NCBI RefSeq assembly: GCF_000710615.1
Contig: NZ_JDTH01000002.1
Location: forward strand, 178,082-242,081
DNA from: Haladaptatus cibarius D43
Lineage (GTDB): Archaea > Halobacteriota > Halobacteria > Halobacteriales > Haladaptataceae
DNA length: 64,000 nucleotides
Direction of reading: 5' to 3'
In this document: positions 16,606-25,805 of the stretch, in pieces
How the letters are laid out: each line of letters starts with the position of its first letter
Numbering within the stretch: the first letter of the stretch is position 1
Made by a program: the position numbers and the translations under genes
The notes under the pieces: generated by a model
What the model was told of the DNA's origin: nothing
What the model saw: only the letters and a program-made list of their open reading frames with translations
The model's database searches: none

Positions 16606-17723
16606 TGTTCGTCCAGTAGCGGCGCACGAGTCCCGGGTTCCGGCGGTGTCTCGGTCATCTTAATCGGCGTCCCCGCAATCGTCACGGTTTCGTCGCTTCC
16701 GGGTTGTTCGACGGAAACCAGCATATCTCGGTCGTGAATATGCGGATCTGCGAATACGTCCGAAACGTCTTGTACCGGTGCGCAGGGAACGAGTCCGTCG
16801 AGTTTGTCGAGAACCGTCTTCATGGTTTTATCCGCCATCCACGATTCGATTTCCGCGCGGAGTCGCTCGCGGTCTTCAAGTCGGTCGTCTCCTGTCGGAT
16901 ACTCCTCGACTAGTTCGGGGCGGTTCATGGCCTCACAGAGTGATTGCCAGTGGCCGTCGCTGAAGGCCGCGACGACGAGATATCCGTCCCATGCTTCGAA
17001 CGCATCGTACGGAAACAGCGTCGGGTGTGCGTTTCCTTCACGACCCGGAACATCGCTGGTGTAGGAATGCTGGTAGACCGTTCGCTCGCACATGCTCACC
17101 ATGCTGTCGTACATCGCAGTATCGACGTACTGCCCTTCACCGGTTCGTTCTCGGTGGTGAAGCGCGCCGAGAATCCCCATTCCGTGAAGCACGGCGGCGA
17201 ACAAGTCGCCGATTCCCGGCCCGACTTTCGTCGGCGGGCCGTCAGGGTGGCCTGTAATCTCCATTACGCCGCCCAATGCTTGCGCGATGAGGTCGAACGC
17301 GGGCCGCCCCTGTCGGTCGGTTTCGCCGGTTCGCGGGTCGCCGAACCCGCGAATCGAGGCGTAGATGAGTTCCGGGTTTCGCTCCCGAAGTCGTTCGTAC
17401 TCCAAATCGAATCGCTCCATCGTCCCGGCGCGGTAGTTTTCGACCACCACGTCGGCTTTCTCGACCAATCGGAGGAAATCTGCTCTGTCGCTTTCGTCCC
17501 CGAAATCGAGTTCGACGCTCCGCTTGCCGCGGTTGACGCTCTGGAAATAGCCGCCGTAGGGGTCGTCCTCCTCGGTAAAGGGTTGTTTGGAGCGCATCAA
17601 ATCGCCGCCCGGTCGTTCGATTTTCACCACGTCCGCGCCCATATCCGCCAATAACATCGTACAGTACGGCCCCGCGAGAACCTGTGTTAAGTCCAGCACG
17701 CGGAGGTCGGAGAGTGCGCCCAT
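16572..17723 (-). CDS. Class III CoA-transferase (CaiB/BaiF family)
   Basis: 383 residues. The family transfers CoA between carboxylic acids through an aspartyl-CoA thioester. Visible signatures are LRVLDLTQVLAGPYCTMLLADMG at the N terminus, VKIERPGGD, NRGKRSVELDF, VVENYRAGTMERF and GPGIGDLFAAVLHGMGIL, which contains the likely catalytic Asp. The partner acids are unknown. ATG 17723 gives the canonical start; an upstream in-frame ATG at 17816 would add an unusual leader. It is monocistronic here. Confidence 0.88.
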   Translation of the reverse strand: MGALSDLRVLDLTQVLAGPYCTMLLADMGADVVKIERPGGDLMRSKQPFTEEDDPYGGYFQSVNRGKRSVELDFGDESDRADFLRLVEKADVVVENYRAGTMERFDLEYERLRERNPELIYASIRGFGDPRTGETDRQGRPAFDLIAQALGGVMEITGHPDGPPTKVGPGIGDLFAAVLHGMGILGALHHRERTGEGQYVDTAMYDSMVSMCERTVYQHSYTSDVPGREGNAHPTLFPYDAFEAWDGYLVVAAFSDGHWQSLCEAMNRPELVEEYPTGDDRLEDRERLRAEIESWMADKTMKTVLDKLDGLVPCAPVQDVSDVFADPHIHDRDMLVSVEQPGSDETVTIAGTPIKMTETPPEPGTRAPLLDEHHESVLREWNR

Positions 17724-17904
17724 GTGTTCGTGGGAGGTCTGTCGGCGCGAAAAAGGTTGGTGTGAGGGCAGGACGGGACGGGAGTTTGGCTTGCATGGCT
17801 TAAGGTCTCCAATCACGAGCAGTTGCTATTCAGGGGGTACGTCGTCTCTTCAGTCGTTTGCTCTCGATAGGAATCGCATTCGTCAGTCCCATGCCGCAAC
17901 GGAG

Positions 17905-18363
17905 TTATTTCTTATCGCACTTGATAACCGCTGGAGGATCATCTAAAGTCTCCGTAGCAAAAACAGTCGTTCCAAGACTTCCTTCATACTTTTCGAAAAT
18001 AAATGTCGGTATCATACATTGACCATCAAATTGGTCCCTATTCAGATCAACTGTGCGCTGTTGATTGCCGATGCGTCCACTAACAACGATAGGATATTGA
18101 TTCTCTGGCACATCGGGGGCAATCGTTTTCATGGTATTGTTTTTGCCGTCAAGCGGTGGTTCTACTTCGTGAGAAGACTGGTGGATTCTTTCGCCGTTGC
18201 ACTTGACCGTAACGTGAAATTCCCTCACTTTGGAGATTGTATTGACGAGCGAAATCCCTCCAAGCGTCACTTGGCTGGTGCCATCTAGATACGAACAACC
18301 GGTGAGCGTTCCCATTGAAACCGAACTAGTTGCTAAAAATTGGCGTCGGGTGAGAAATTCCAT
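17905..18363 (-). CDS. Tat-exported lipoprotein of unknown function
   Basis: 152 residues. It opens with a Tat motif (TRRQFLATSS, residues 5-14) and lipobox LTGC (Cys 23), so it is an exported lipoprotein. The rest has a beta-rich pattern and two further Cys residues (VKCNGE, DGQCMIP) and matches no family I know. ATG 18363 is preferred over 18378. The gene is slightly AT-rich relative to its neighbours. Confidence 0.7.
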   Translation of the reverse strand: MEFLTRRQFLATSSVSMGTLTGCSYLDGTSQVTLGGISLVNTISKVREFHVTVKCNGERIHQSSHEVEPPLDGKNNTMKTIAPDVPENQYPIVVSGRIGNQQRTVDLNRDQFDGQCMIPTFIFEKYEGSLGTTVFATETLDDPPAVIKCDKK

Positions 18364-18476
18364 AAAATATAGTTCCAATAAGCGGGCAAAAATATTCCTA
18401 CATTACACCGTAATCAACTAGTTTTGATATTACGAGATGAGAATACACGATGCTCGCCGAATAGTCGTGTGAAAAG

Positions 18477-18559
18477 CGGTGGGATTGGGATTTGAACCCA
18501 AGAGGCATGACGCCACCTGCTTTCAAGGCAGGCGCAATAGGCCGCTCTGCCATCCCACC
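18477..18559 (-). tRNA. tRNA-Ser (anticodon TGA)
   Basis: On the minus strand an 83-nt cloverleaf with a long variable arm is seen. The acceptor is GGTGGGA paired with TCCCACC, the anticodon stem is CCTGC/GCAGG with loop CTTGAAA, and the T arm is TTGGG-TTCAAAT-CCCAA. Anticodon TGA reads serine UCA. The discriminator is G, as expected for archaeal tRNA-Ser. Confidence 0.95.
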
Positions 18560-18705
18560 ACACCCCACAGTACTGGATACCGGGTTTAAGAACTGTCGGT
18601 CTGGTTCCGCCGACGTATCGGGACGAATAGATCATTCGCCTAACGATTACCCACAGGCATCGAACCATAACCGTTTAATTCCCTTGGTGCATCGGAACAG
18701 GTACG

Positions 18706-20151
18706 ATGGCGTCACTGGATTTCGAACCCCTCACATACGCGGAGCTACCGGAGAACCGGCGACCGTCGCTGAGACTGGCGCTCCTGCCGGTTCTCGCAAC
18801 GGTCGTATTCTTAGGTGTCGGCTCGGCTTGGCTGAAGATGGATCCACACATTCCTCTGCTGTGGGCCATCGCGTTCACCGGGCTGGTCGGCTACTACGGA
18901 CTGGGAATGTCGTGGGACGACCTGTACGGCGGCGTGGCGGACAGCCTCCTGATGGGCTTGCAGGCCGTTCTCATCCTGTTCACGATTTACGCGCTCATTT
19001 CGACGTGGATTAGCTCCGGCACCATTCCGGGACTGATGTACTACGGCCTCCAACTCCTCTCACCGACCATCTTCCTGCCGGTGACGGCGGTGCTGTCGGG
19101 CCTCGTCGCGTTCTCCATCGGTTCCTCGTGGACCACGGTGGGAACGCTCGGCGTGGCGTTCATCGGCATCGGTTCCGGACTGGGCGTCCCCGCCCCGATG
19201 ACGGCGGGTGCCATCCTCTCGGGAGCCTACGCCGGTGACAAACAGTCACCGCTTTCGGACACCACGAACCTCGCCGCGGCGGTGACCAACACCAACCTCT
19301 ACGAGCACATCCGAGGAATGCGAACCGGAACAATCCTCGCGTTCGGAATCGGTGTCCTCGGCTACGCCGTCCTCGGCGTGCAGTCAGTTAGCGGCGGTTC
19401 GACCGGAAGCGTCGGCGAGATTCAGACCGCACTGACGGGCACCTACTCGCTTTCACTGCTCGTCTTCCTTCCGCTGGTCGTCACCTTCGGACTCGCACTG
19501 CGCGGCTACCCCGCGCTTCCGTCGCTTCTCGCAGGCGTCTTCGCTGGCGCGATAGTGACCATTCTGGTGCAAGGGCAGTCGTTCACCGAGAGCTGGCAGG
19601 TGCTTCTCGGCGGCACCAGTCCGGAGACGGGAATGGACATGGTGAACAACCTCTTGGCGAGCGGCGGCATCGAAGGCTCCGCGTGGACGATTAGCGTCGT
19701 GGTCGCGGCACTCACCCTCGGTGGCCTGCTAGAGACGACTGGCACGCTGGCGGTGCTTGCCCATCACCTCTCGAAGAAGGTCAGCAGCGTCGGCGGACTG
19801 GTCGCTGGAACCGGCGCGTCGGCCACGCTCACCAACGTTCTCACGGCCCAGCAGTACATGAGCATCGTCGTCCCCGGAATGACGCTCCGAAACCTCTACG
19901 AGGAGTACGGGCTGGAAAGCAAAGATCTCTCGCGGGCGGTCGAGGCCGCCGGAACGCCGACCGGCGCACTCATTCCGTGGCACGCCGGAGCAGTGTACAT
20001 GGCCACGGCGTTGGGCGTCCCGACGCTTCAGTACGCGCCGTACTACTTCTTCGGCTACCTCTCACCCCTCGTCCTGTTTGCGATGGCCGCGACGGGACTG
20101 GGAATCGGAACGCCGTCCGAAAAGAAAAAATCCGCCACGACCGCGGACTGA
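18706..20151 (+). CDS. nhaC: Na+/H+ antiporter, NhaC family
   Basis: 481 residues with about eleven membrane segments. NhaC signatures are SGLVAFSIGSSWTTVGTLGVAFIGIG (about 130-155), GAILSGAYAGDKQSPLSDTTNLA (about 168-190), and the second repeat with TGTLAVLAHHL and ATLTNVLTAQQYMSIVVPG. It should exchange cytoplasmic Na+ for protons (or a related organic pair) across the membrane. Substrates of NhaC relatives also include malate/lactate, so specificity is a family inference. It is single-gene. Confidence 0.88.
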   Translation: MASLDFEPLTYAELPENRRPSLRLALLPVLATVVFLGVGSAWLKMDPHIPLLWAIAFTGLVGYYGLGMSWDDLYGGVADSLLMGLQAVLILFTIYALISTWISSGTIPGLMYYGLQLLSPTIFLPVTAVLSGLVAFSIGSSWTTVGTLGVAFIGIGSGLGVPAPMTAGAILSGAYAGDKQSPLSDTTNLAAAVTNTNLYEHIRGMRTGTILAFGIGVLGYAVLGVQSVSGGSTGSVGEIQTALTGTYSLSLLVFLPLVVTFGLALRGYPALPSLLAGVFAGAIVTILVQGQSFTESWQVLLGGTSPETGMDMVNNLLASGGIEGSAWTISVVVAALTLGGLLETTGTLAVLAHHLSKKVSSVGGLVAGTGASATLTNVLTAQQYMSIVVPGMTLRNLYEEYGLESKDLSRAVEAAGTPTGALIPWHAGAVYMATALGVPTLQYAPYYFFGYLSPLVLFAMAATGLGIGTPSEKKKSATTAD

Positions 20152-20181
20152 CGACCGCAGTAACGTATTTTCGCGATTCGA

Positions 20182-20949
20182 CTACCGAACGATTTCACGG
20201 CTGCCGTCCACTTCTTCGACGCGCAGACCGAGTTCGTTGAGATACGTCGCTGTGTTGACCGGAACGATTCGACCGGCGGCGATTCGCGCGTTCAGCAGGG
20301 GAACCAGCGAGCGCAAATCCTCGCCCGTTCGCACGTTCGTCATCGTCGGCATGAAATCGACTTCGTGGCCCGCGTCAACGCCTTTCTCGGTCAGGGTTTC
20401 CAGTTCCGGTGTCGCGTAGGCCTCCGTGAAGTCGATGGTATCTTTCAGGCCGACGAAGTACGCTCGTCCGTCCTCGGCGGGGCCGAGGACGACTTCGCTT
20501 CGGCGGAGTTTCATCGCCGCGCTGTCGAGGTCTTTGCGCGTCAGCATCGGGGTGGTTCCGTCCACGATTGCGACGGAATCCACGCTTTCTTGCTCCAGCA
20601 GGTGGGTCGCGGTGTTTCCGGCGCGACCCGCGAACGTCTCGCCGACCTGCACCTCGAAGCGAACCTCGTCGTCTTCGCCGAGTGTCACGTCTTCCAGCGC
20701 TTTTTCCGCCAGCTTTCGGAGTTCGTCCTCCGAACTCGTCTCGCCCGCGAACTCGTCCGGAATCGCGTCGTCGGGACGGTAGTTGACCAGCAGGTCGCCG
20801 CCGCTTTTCGCGGCGGCGACGAACGTATCTTTCAGCATTTCGGCGTACAGTTCCGCTACTTCGGATTCGGAGAGCGGCGATGAGTGTGCGAGTTCCGGCA
20901 GCACGAATCCCTCGCGCGGCGGGTCGGCCAGCACGGCGATGGTGGTCAT
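20182..20949 (-). CDS. DUF2064-like nucleotidyl/glycosyl transferase-fold protein
   Basis: 255 residues. The sequence MTTIAVLADPPREGFVLPEL, the central VDSVAIVDGTTPMLTRKDLDSAA and VVLGPAEDGRAYFVGLK match the pattern of DUF2064 (GT-A-fold, molybdopterin/nucleotidyl-transferase-like) proteins. Catalytic activity is unknown. ATG 20949 gives a sensible N terminus; ATG 20988 would add 13 residues. It is convergent with the antiporter gene. Confidence 0.7.
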   Translation of the reverse strand: MTTIAVLADPPREGFVLPELAHSSPLSESEVAELYAEMLKDTFVAAAKSGGDLLVNYRPDDAIPDEFAGETSSEDELRKLAEKALEDVTLGEDDEVRFEVQVGETFAGRAGNTATHLLEQESVDSVAIVDGTTPMLTRKDLDSAAMKLRRSEVVLGPAEDGRAYFVGLKDTIDFTEAYATPELETLTEKGVDAGHEVDFMPTMTNVRTGEDLRSLVPLLNARIAAGRIVPVNTATYLNELGLRVEEVDGSREIVR

Positions 20950-21017
20950 ACTCGGTAGTCGGCGCGGGACGGCCTTGAAAGCCACCATTTTATGCCCCGA
21001 CTGCGCTTAGTTTTCCT

Positions 21018-21218
21018 ATGAAACGAACGAAACCCCTTGCCTTGCTCGGCGTTGCCGTCCTCGCAGTGCTCGTGCTCGGCGCATTCGCACTGCTAATGAC
21101 GACCCTCCTTTCGGACGTTGCGGCCGTCGCCACCCTCGCGCTCTGTATCGTATTTATCGTCGCACTCTCCGTTCTCGGCGCGAAATCGAAGCAGTGGCGA
21201 CAGAATCCGTACTGGTAA
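21018..21218 (+). CDS. Small two-helix membrane protein
   Basis: 66 residues: a positive start (MKRTKP), two hydrophobic helices (about 7-29 and 34-53) and a polar tail ending QWRQNPYW. It has the look of a conserved haloarchaeal small membrane protein, but I know no function. It faces away from the DUF2064-like gene and towards the uracil-DNA glycosylase gene. Confidence 0.65.
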   Translation: MKRTKPLALLGVAVLAVLVLGAFALLMTTLLSDVAAVATLALCIVFIVALSVLGAKSKQWRQNPYW

Positions 21219-21230
21219 TTTCCCTCCGTC

Positions 21231-21860
21231 TTATCGACCCTGTCGGCCTTTCGTCTGGCGATAATCGGTACCCATCAACTCGGCGAACGCTTTTACGAAC
21301 GCTTCGGTCTGTTCGTCGGTCTGTTTTCCCGGATGCACCATCGGCACGAGTTCGAATCCGCGGCCGCGAATCGTCGTCGCGTGGTCGGCCGCAATGTCGA
21401 GGTCGCTCGCGCGCGTCGTCGTGTATTCTGTGGCGATTGCTTCGAGCGCGCGCTCCCCGACGGGGACGAGGATTTCCGGATTTATCATCCGGATTTCGGC
21501 GTTCAGATACGGCTCGCAGGTCATGATTTCGCTGTCGTTTGGGCCACGCTCGGGATGATAACATCGCGTCAGATACGTCAGAAACGCGTTCTCGATTTCG
21601 GGGTCGTCTGCATCCGGGGGGGATTCGCTCAGTCCCAGTCTGCCGAGGATATCCTGCAATCGCTCTCCCGCAGAGTCTCCGGTAAACGGAATTCCCGTTT
21701 CGTCCGCCCCTGCGTTCGGCATCTCGCCGACAAAGAGGAACTCGGCACCCACGTCCCCGTACCCGTGAACGACGTTCGTGCGGGTTTCGCACAAATCGCA
21801 GTTCGTACAGGCCTCGTCCATGCTGAATGGGTTCGAGCGCGTTTCCTGATTCGCGTCCAT
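21231..21860 (-). CDS. Uracil-DNA glycosylase, family 4-like
   Basis: 209 residues. Family 4/5 enzymes remove uracil from DNA and carry a [4Fe-4S] cluster; candidate ligands are C18/C21 (CTNC), with further Cys in RCYHP and MTCEP. The active-site motif reads GEMPNAGADETGIPFTG (about 49-65), a variation on GEAPG-ED-GxPFVG, and the second motif is MVHPGKQ near 175. It is 31 bp downstream of the DUF7504-like gene on the same strand. Confidence 0.85.
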   Translation of the reverse strand: MDANQETRSNPFSMDEACTNCDLCETRTNVVHGYGDVGAEFLFVGEMPNAGADETGIPFTGDSAGERLQDILGRLGLSESPPDADDPEIENAFLTYLTRCYHPERGPNDSEIMTCEPYLNAEIRMINPEILVPVGERALEAIATEYTTTRASDLDIAADHATTIRGRGFELVPMVHPGKQTDEQTEAFVKAFAELMGTDYRQTKGRQGR

Positions 21861-21891
21861 ACCCGTCGTTGTAGCGCGACGCTAAAAGGGA

Positions 21892-22809
21892 CTACTCCTC
21901 GGCGAGGGCGAGAAACGGTGCGACCCAATCTGCCGCCTCACGAACCGAGACTCGATGATTCGCGGCATCGTGGTCGATGAGGCCCGCATCGTCCAATTTC
22001 GGCAGATGGAGTTGATACAACGTCGTGTAGTATCTGCGATGTCGATTCCTCGTCGCGCGGTCGTCTCCCTCGAAGTCGGCAACCGCGGTGGCAAGTTCTT
22101 TTATGTCCACTGGGCCACGCTTCGAAAGCAGATACCGCAGTGCCTCGCGTCGCCGCTTCGAGCGAAGCACGTCGAACACTACGTCGAGTGACGGGTCGTC
22201 CGGCATGGGTAGGTTCCGCCGACGAACCGACCACTCGGTTCCGTCGTCGGTGAGTTCGGCCGTCGCGTCTGCCAGTGCGCGAAGTGTTCTGACGGGTGGA
22301 GGGTCGTGAGCACGACGGTCGAGGTAAAAGTAGCCGGTCGCATCGAAATCCGCGAGCAGTTCGGTGAGCTGTCGGAAAAACGGCACCATTTCGGCGAGCG
22401 AGACGTGTTCGAGCGACGATGTGAGCGAATCGAACACGAGCGTCGTTTTACCGGTTGCTGACGCCAGCGCCGATTCGATGGCGGTTTCGACTCCACCGAG
22501 GTCGTCGGGTCGTTGAACGGTTTGGACGACGGTACCGCGGGTTCCGCTCGCACCGCTCGTCGAGTCGGTCGCCGTAGACCGAATTGTCTGTTCAACATCG
22601 ACAATTCGGGCGTACTTCGGCACCGTTCCGATGCTGTCGCGCCACGTTCGGAGAAACGTGTCCGCCGAGCGGTCGTACAGCACTGCGACGACGGACTCCG
22701 TTTCGGCGTCGAAAAGGTGGTGTCCGTCGTCACAGACAGCATCGGAGAGGGTCGGAACGGAGACGAGGATGCTACGTTCCACGTCGAAATCGAATGTTGG
22801 TTCGGTCAT
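21892..22809 (-). CDS. Haloarchaeal regulator with RecA-like N domain and winged-helix C domain (DUF7504/DUF7344-like)
   Basis: 305 residues. The first 190 look like the RecA-fold domain found in haloarchaeal sensory proteins (TTLVFDSLTSSLEHVSL around 150) but no clear P-loop is seen. Residues about 208-305 form a winged-helix-like domain (VFDVLRSKRRREALRYLL, YYTTLYQLHLPKLDDAGLI, NHRVSV) typical of DUF7344. It likely acts in transcription or signalling. ATG 22809 is chosen over the earlier ATG at 22866. It lies downstream of a HalOD1 gene. Confidence 0.75.
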   Translation of the reverse strand: MTEPTFDFDVERSILVSVPTLSDAVCDDGHHLFDAETESVVAVLYDRSADTFLRTWRDSIGTVPKYARIVDVEQTIRSTATDSTSGASGTRGTVVQTVQRPDDLGGVETAIESALASATGKTTLVFDSLTSSLEHVSLAEMVPFFRQLTELLADFDATGYFYLDRRAHDPPPVRTLRALADATAELTDDGTEWSVRRRNLPMPDDPSLDVVFDVLRSKRRREALRYLLSKRGPVDIKELATAVADFEGDDRATRNRHRRYYTTLYQLHLPKLDDAGLIDHDAANHRVSVREAADWVAPFLALAEE

Positions 22810-22887
22810 TGTCGCTCGCTCGTGATTCGGTTGTGTGAGGTCATAGTGGAGGATTTCGCGTTGCAAGTCGTCATCGTCAGACGGTGG

Positions 22888-23244
22888 TTAGAGTACGTCG
22901 CCGACTCCGGCGAGTTCGGGTTGTTCGCGGATGAAGACGTGTCCATTGGCGTGCGCGAACACTTCGAGTCCCGAAATGGCGAACACGATGTGTCCCTGTC
23001 TTCGCTTTCGGCCGTCATGCGTGTCGGCAAATAGAGCGTCGAGCGCGTCCGAGTCGACTGTGTTCGTCAACGGAATCGGTGTTTTAGTTGGGTCTATATT
23101 CCGTATTACGGCGATTGCACTGAGCAGAGTTTCACTGAGTTCCCAATCGGTCGTCGCGTCGTGATAGACGTGATAGCCGGTTTCGTTCGCAACAGGCGTC
23201 GGTTTCGGGTCGTTTTCATCGAAGCCCGTGTTCACCCTACTCAT
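22888..23244 (-). CDS. HalOD1 output-domain protein (copy 1)
   Basis: 118 residues made up almost wholly of a HalOD1 domain, an output domain found in haloarchaeal response regulators. Recognisable parts are YHVYHDATTDWELSETLLSAIA, TPIPLTNTVDSDALDALFA and GHIVFAISGLEVFAHANGHVFI. No DNA-binding motif or receiver domain is attached. A second copy (25806-26138) lies on the other side of the CHAT gene. Its partner is unknown. Confidence 0.82.
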   Translation of the reverse strand: MSRVNTGFDENDPKPTPVANETGYHVYHDATTDWELSETLLSAIAVIRNIDPTKTPIPLTNTVDSDALDALFADTHDGRKRRQGHIVFAISGLEVFAHANGHVFIREQPELAGVGDVL

Positions 23245-23437
23245 TAGAATAAACTATGCGTTTGGCTGGCGTAAAAAATTTGCGTCGCATCTATGGGGGA
23301 TATTATGGACGTCGTACCGAAACCGAAAGCCGTGCGTATCCGACGTAACTCTCACCTATCGTTCGCGTAGGGTTCGTTTATCGCGTTCTACGCGGCTCAT
23401 ACCGAAGTGAGTCGAGGTTGGTATTCATCTCATACCG

Positions 23438-23575
23438 ATGACCGACCAAACGTTCAAATCGTACCTTAGCGAGAACCCACGAATGATAGGCGTGCTGTTC
23501 ATGGCGGCGTGCCTGCTTGCACAAGTAGGCACCGCCGCGGCGGGCGTCGGCACGCTGGCGGTGTACGGGCCGTAG
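23438..23575 (+). CDS. Tiny haloarchaeal membrane peptide (DUF7503-like)
   Basis: 45 residues: a polar start with SYLSENPRMIGVLFMAAC, one hydrophobic helix, then a Gly/Ala tail ending AVYGP. The pattern (ENPRM, then a helix, then GP at the end) resembles the small DUF7503 family in haloarchaea. It is read against the flanking minus-strand genes. Function unknown; the assignment rests on pattern memory. Confidence 0.6.
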   Translation: MTDQTFKSYLSENPRMIGVLFMAACLLAQVGTAAAGVGTLAVYGP

Positions 23576-23616
23576 TCCAGTTTACGAACCGTACCCTGTG
23601 TAGCCGAGCACTATCG

Positions 23617-25683
23617 CTACAGTGAGCGTTCGTCCCACACTAAATCGCCGTCTTTTCGCACGGGAGACTGATGCCAAACGAGATACTGCCGTAACTCGTC
23701 CGCAGTCAATCGAAACGTCCGGGTCGCCCCCGGCACGAGAAAATGCTGGTCGTTCGATTCCACCAGCGGAAACGCCATCGTCCCGACTTTCCCCTCCCGC
23801 GAGGGGTAGGTTCGCGGCGTCACGTCGTACTCGCCGTCGTCGCGCGTCACGATGTCACAGAGGGTCGGAACGCCGTCTTCGACCTGAACGACGTCCGCGC
23901 TTCCGTCGCCGACGACGAGGTAGTGACTTCCCACGATGCTCTCGGCGCGAGCGAGCGCGAGCGCCGAGCGAAGCGGAAATCCGAGGTTCAGCAGTCTCGC
24001 CATCGCGTACCCGATTTTTGCGGCACCGTCGTTCACCACCTCGTGAAACGTGACGACGCCGCCGACCGCGCCCGCGTCGATGAGCGCCACACCCTGTTCG
24101 TACGATTGGCACGCGTTGAGGAGGAAGGTCGCCACTCCCACAGTCGTCAGCGTCGTCGCGTCGAGTGCACCGTCCCGACACCGAAATCCTTCGTCGTCGA
24201 TGTGTCCGACGTAGTGGAGGAAATCCACGTCGAATTCGAGGACGGAACGAAGTTCGTCCGTCGAACAGTCGTCGTGAAACGTCACGTCGAAGGCTACCTC
24301 AGGCCGACGACCGTAGGCGGTTTCAACGCCCTCGTCCGCCGCCATCGCCGAGTCGTTACAGACGACGGCGATGTCGATGGTATCGGCGTTCGGTTTCCGG
24401 TCGAGTTTGTTCCGAAACGCCTGCGGCATCGCTTTCGTCGCACGAAGCGGAATGTCATCGGCGAACCACGCCTGCTCGAGCGATTCGTCCGCGTGCACGC
24501 AGACGAATCGCGAATCGTTTTTTCGCCATCCTCGCGTCGTACCCTCATCCCGTGTCGTACTCTCACTCCGCGTCGTTCGAAGAAACGAATCCAACGCGGA
24601 TGACAGCATGTTGTCCACGGATGCCGGTGTCGCCCGCGGCGTTTTGACGATTCCGAGGTCGTTCACCACGAACGGAAGAGCTTCGATTCGCTCCGGTGTC
24701 GGCGCGACGTGCGCAGTTAGCGGCCAGCGCGGTATCCACGGGGCGAGTCGGTCGAACGAAACCGAGAGATACTCCGGCAACTGCTCGGCGATGGGTCGGT
24801 CGTACAGATCGGTGAAATCGAGCGTGAGGTCTGCGGTGCGTTCGGCCTGCTCGCGTTCATAGAGATCCACCCGGTAGTAGCCCTCCGTCCGCGTGAGACA
24901 GTCGAGGAAAAACACCTGTTTCAACACGCGCTCGATTTCGGTTTCGAAATTCGCCTCCGACAGCAGATATTCGAACCCGTCCGCGACCAGTTTCGGGTCG
25001 TCGCCGGGAACCATCTCTGCACCGAGATAGTACGCGAGCGGTGCCGAAACGTATGCCGAACGAAGCGTCGGCGGCAGTTCGAGGCGAACTCCCGTGTCCG
25101 GTCGTTCCAGTTCGTCGGGAACGTGCAGTTCGTCGCCCAGTTCGACGCTCGGAGGATGACCACGGAGAGTCGGATACGAGCGTTCGCAGGTCGTCGTTTT
25201 TAGGGCGGACGACAGCGACGAGAGGGCGGAAAACACGTCTTCCGGGTCGTCCGTCGTCGTCACCGTGACCGCCGGATGCTTGTGATACGAGCGCGCACCG
25301 ATGCGTACCTCCGCGGGATCGAACCCGAACACAACGCTATCCATGGTCGCCCGAACCGAGAGTTCCCCATCGACTCGAAGGTAGAGTTTGACGGGGGCGT
25401 TCAGCTCGACGGTGTAGGTTCCCGCAGGCAACTGTTCGTTGGTGTCGGAACTCACCTCGAACAGCGGTTCTCCTCGCGCCCCGCGAACGAAGGTATCGAC
25501 GCGCTGGTCGAGGCGGAGTTCGTCGGTCGAAATCCTCACCGCCCGGTCAACCGGGAAGTGAAACAGGGTTTCGTCCGCCGGTTCAGGATTCACCACGGAC
25601 GAAACGCCGAGGACGTACCGTCGTCGCTCGATGGAGTCGATGACGGCGAGGTCGGCGTCCGTGAGTGGTTCAAACCTAAGCAC
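23617..25683 (-). CDS. CHAT-domain (caspase-like) protein
   Basis: 688 residues. The C-terminal third has the CHAT peptidase layout: LHYVGH with the likely catalytic His at 494, then a strand ending LLNACQS with the likely catalytic Cys at 525, followed by GAVGGVVTFHEVV and the helix ALALARAESIVGS. The N-terminal 400 residues are a long beta-rich region with no repeat (no TPR) that I recognise. CHAT proteins cut other proteins or act as signalling scaffolds; the substrate here is unknown. It is bracketed by two HalOD1 genes on the same strand. No signal peptide, so cytoplasmic. Confidence 0.8.
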   Translation of the reverse strand: MLRFEPLTDADLAVIDSIERRRYVLGVSSVVNPEPADETLFHFPVDRAVRISTDELRLDQRVDTFVRGARGEPLFEVSSDTNEQLPAGTYTVELNAPVKLYLRVDGELSVRATMDSVVFGFDPAEVRIGARSYHKHPAVTVTTTDDPEDVFSALSSLSSALKTTTCERSYPTLRGHPPSVELGDELHVPDELERPDTGVRLELPPTLRSAYVSAPLAYYLGAEMVPGDDPKLVADGFEYLLSEANFETEIERVLKQVFFLDCLTRTEGYYRVDLYEREQAERTADLTLDFTDLYDRPIAEQLPEYLSVSFDRLAPWIPRWPLTAHVAPTPERIEALPFVVNDLGIVKTPRATPASVDNMLSSALDSFLRTTRSESTTRDEGTTRGWRKNDSRFVCVHADESLEQAWFADDIPLRATKAMPQAFRNKLDRKPNADTIDIAVVCNDSAMAADEGVETAYGRRPEVAFDVTFHDDCSTDELRSVLEFDVDFLHYVGHIDDEGFRCRDGALDATTLTTVGVATFLLNACQSYEQGVALIDAGAVGGVVTFHEVVNDGAAKIGYAMARLLNLGFPLRSALALARAESIVGSHYLVVGDGSADVVQVEDGVPTLCDIVTRDDGEYDVTPRTYPSREGKVGTMAFPLVESNDQHFLVPGATRTFRLTADELRQYLVWHQSPVRKDGDLVWDERSL

Positions 25684-25805
25684 TGGTATGCGACCCCCAC
25701 GATACTAGCTAGCGTTCTGTGTCGTATTAAATTTCGACCTAATATATTAGAATAGTTGTAGAGAACACACATTTCATCCGTGACGTCGTTCTTTGAGAGC
25801 CAATT

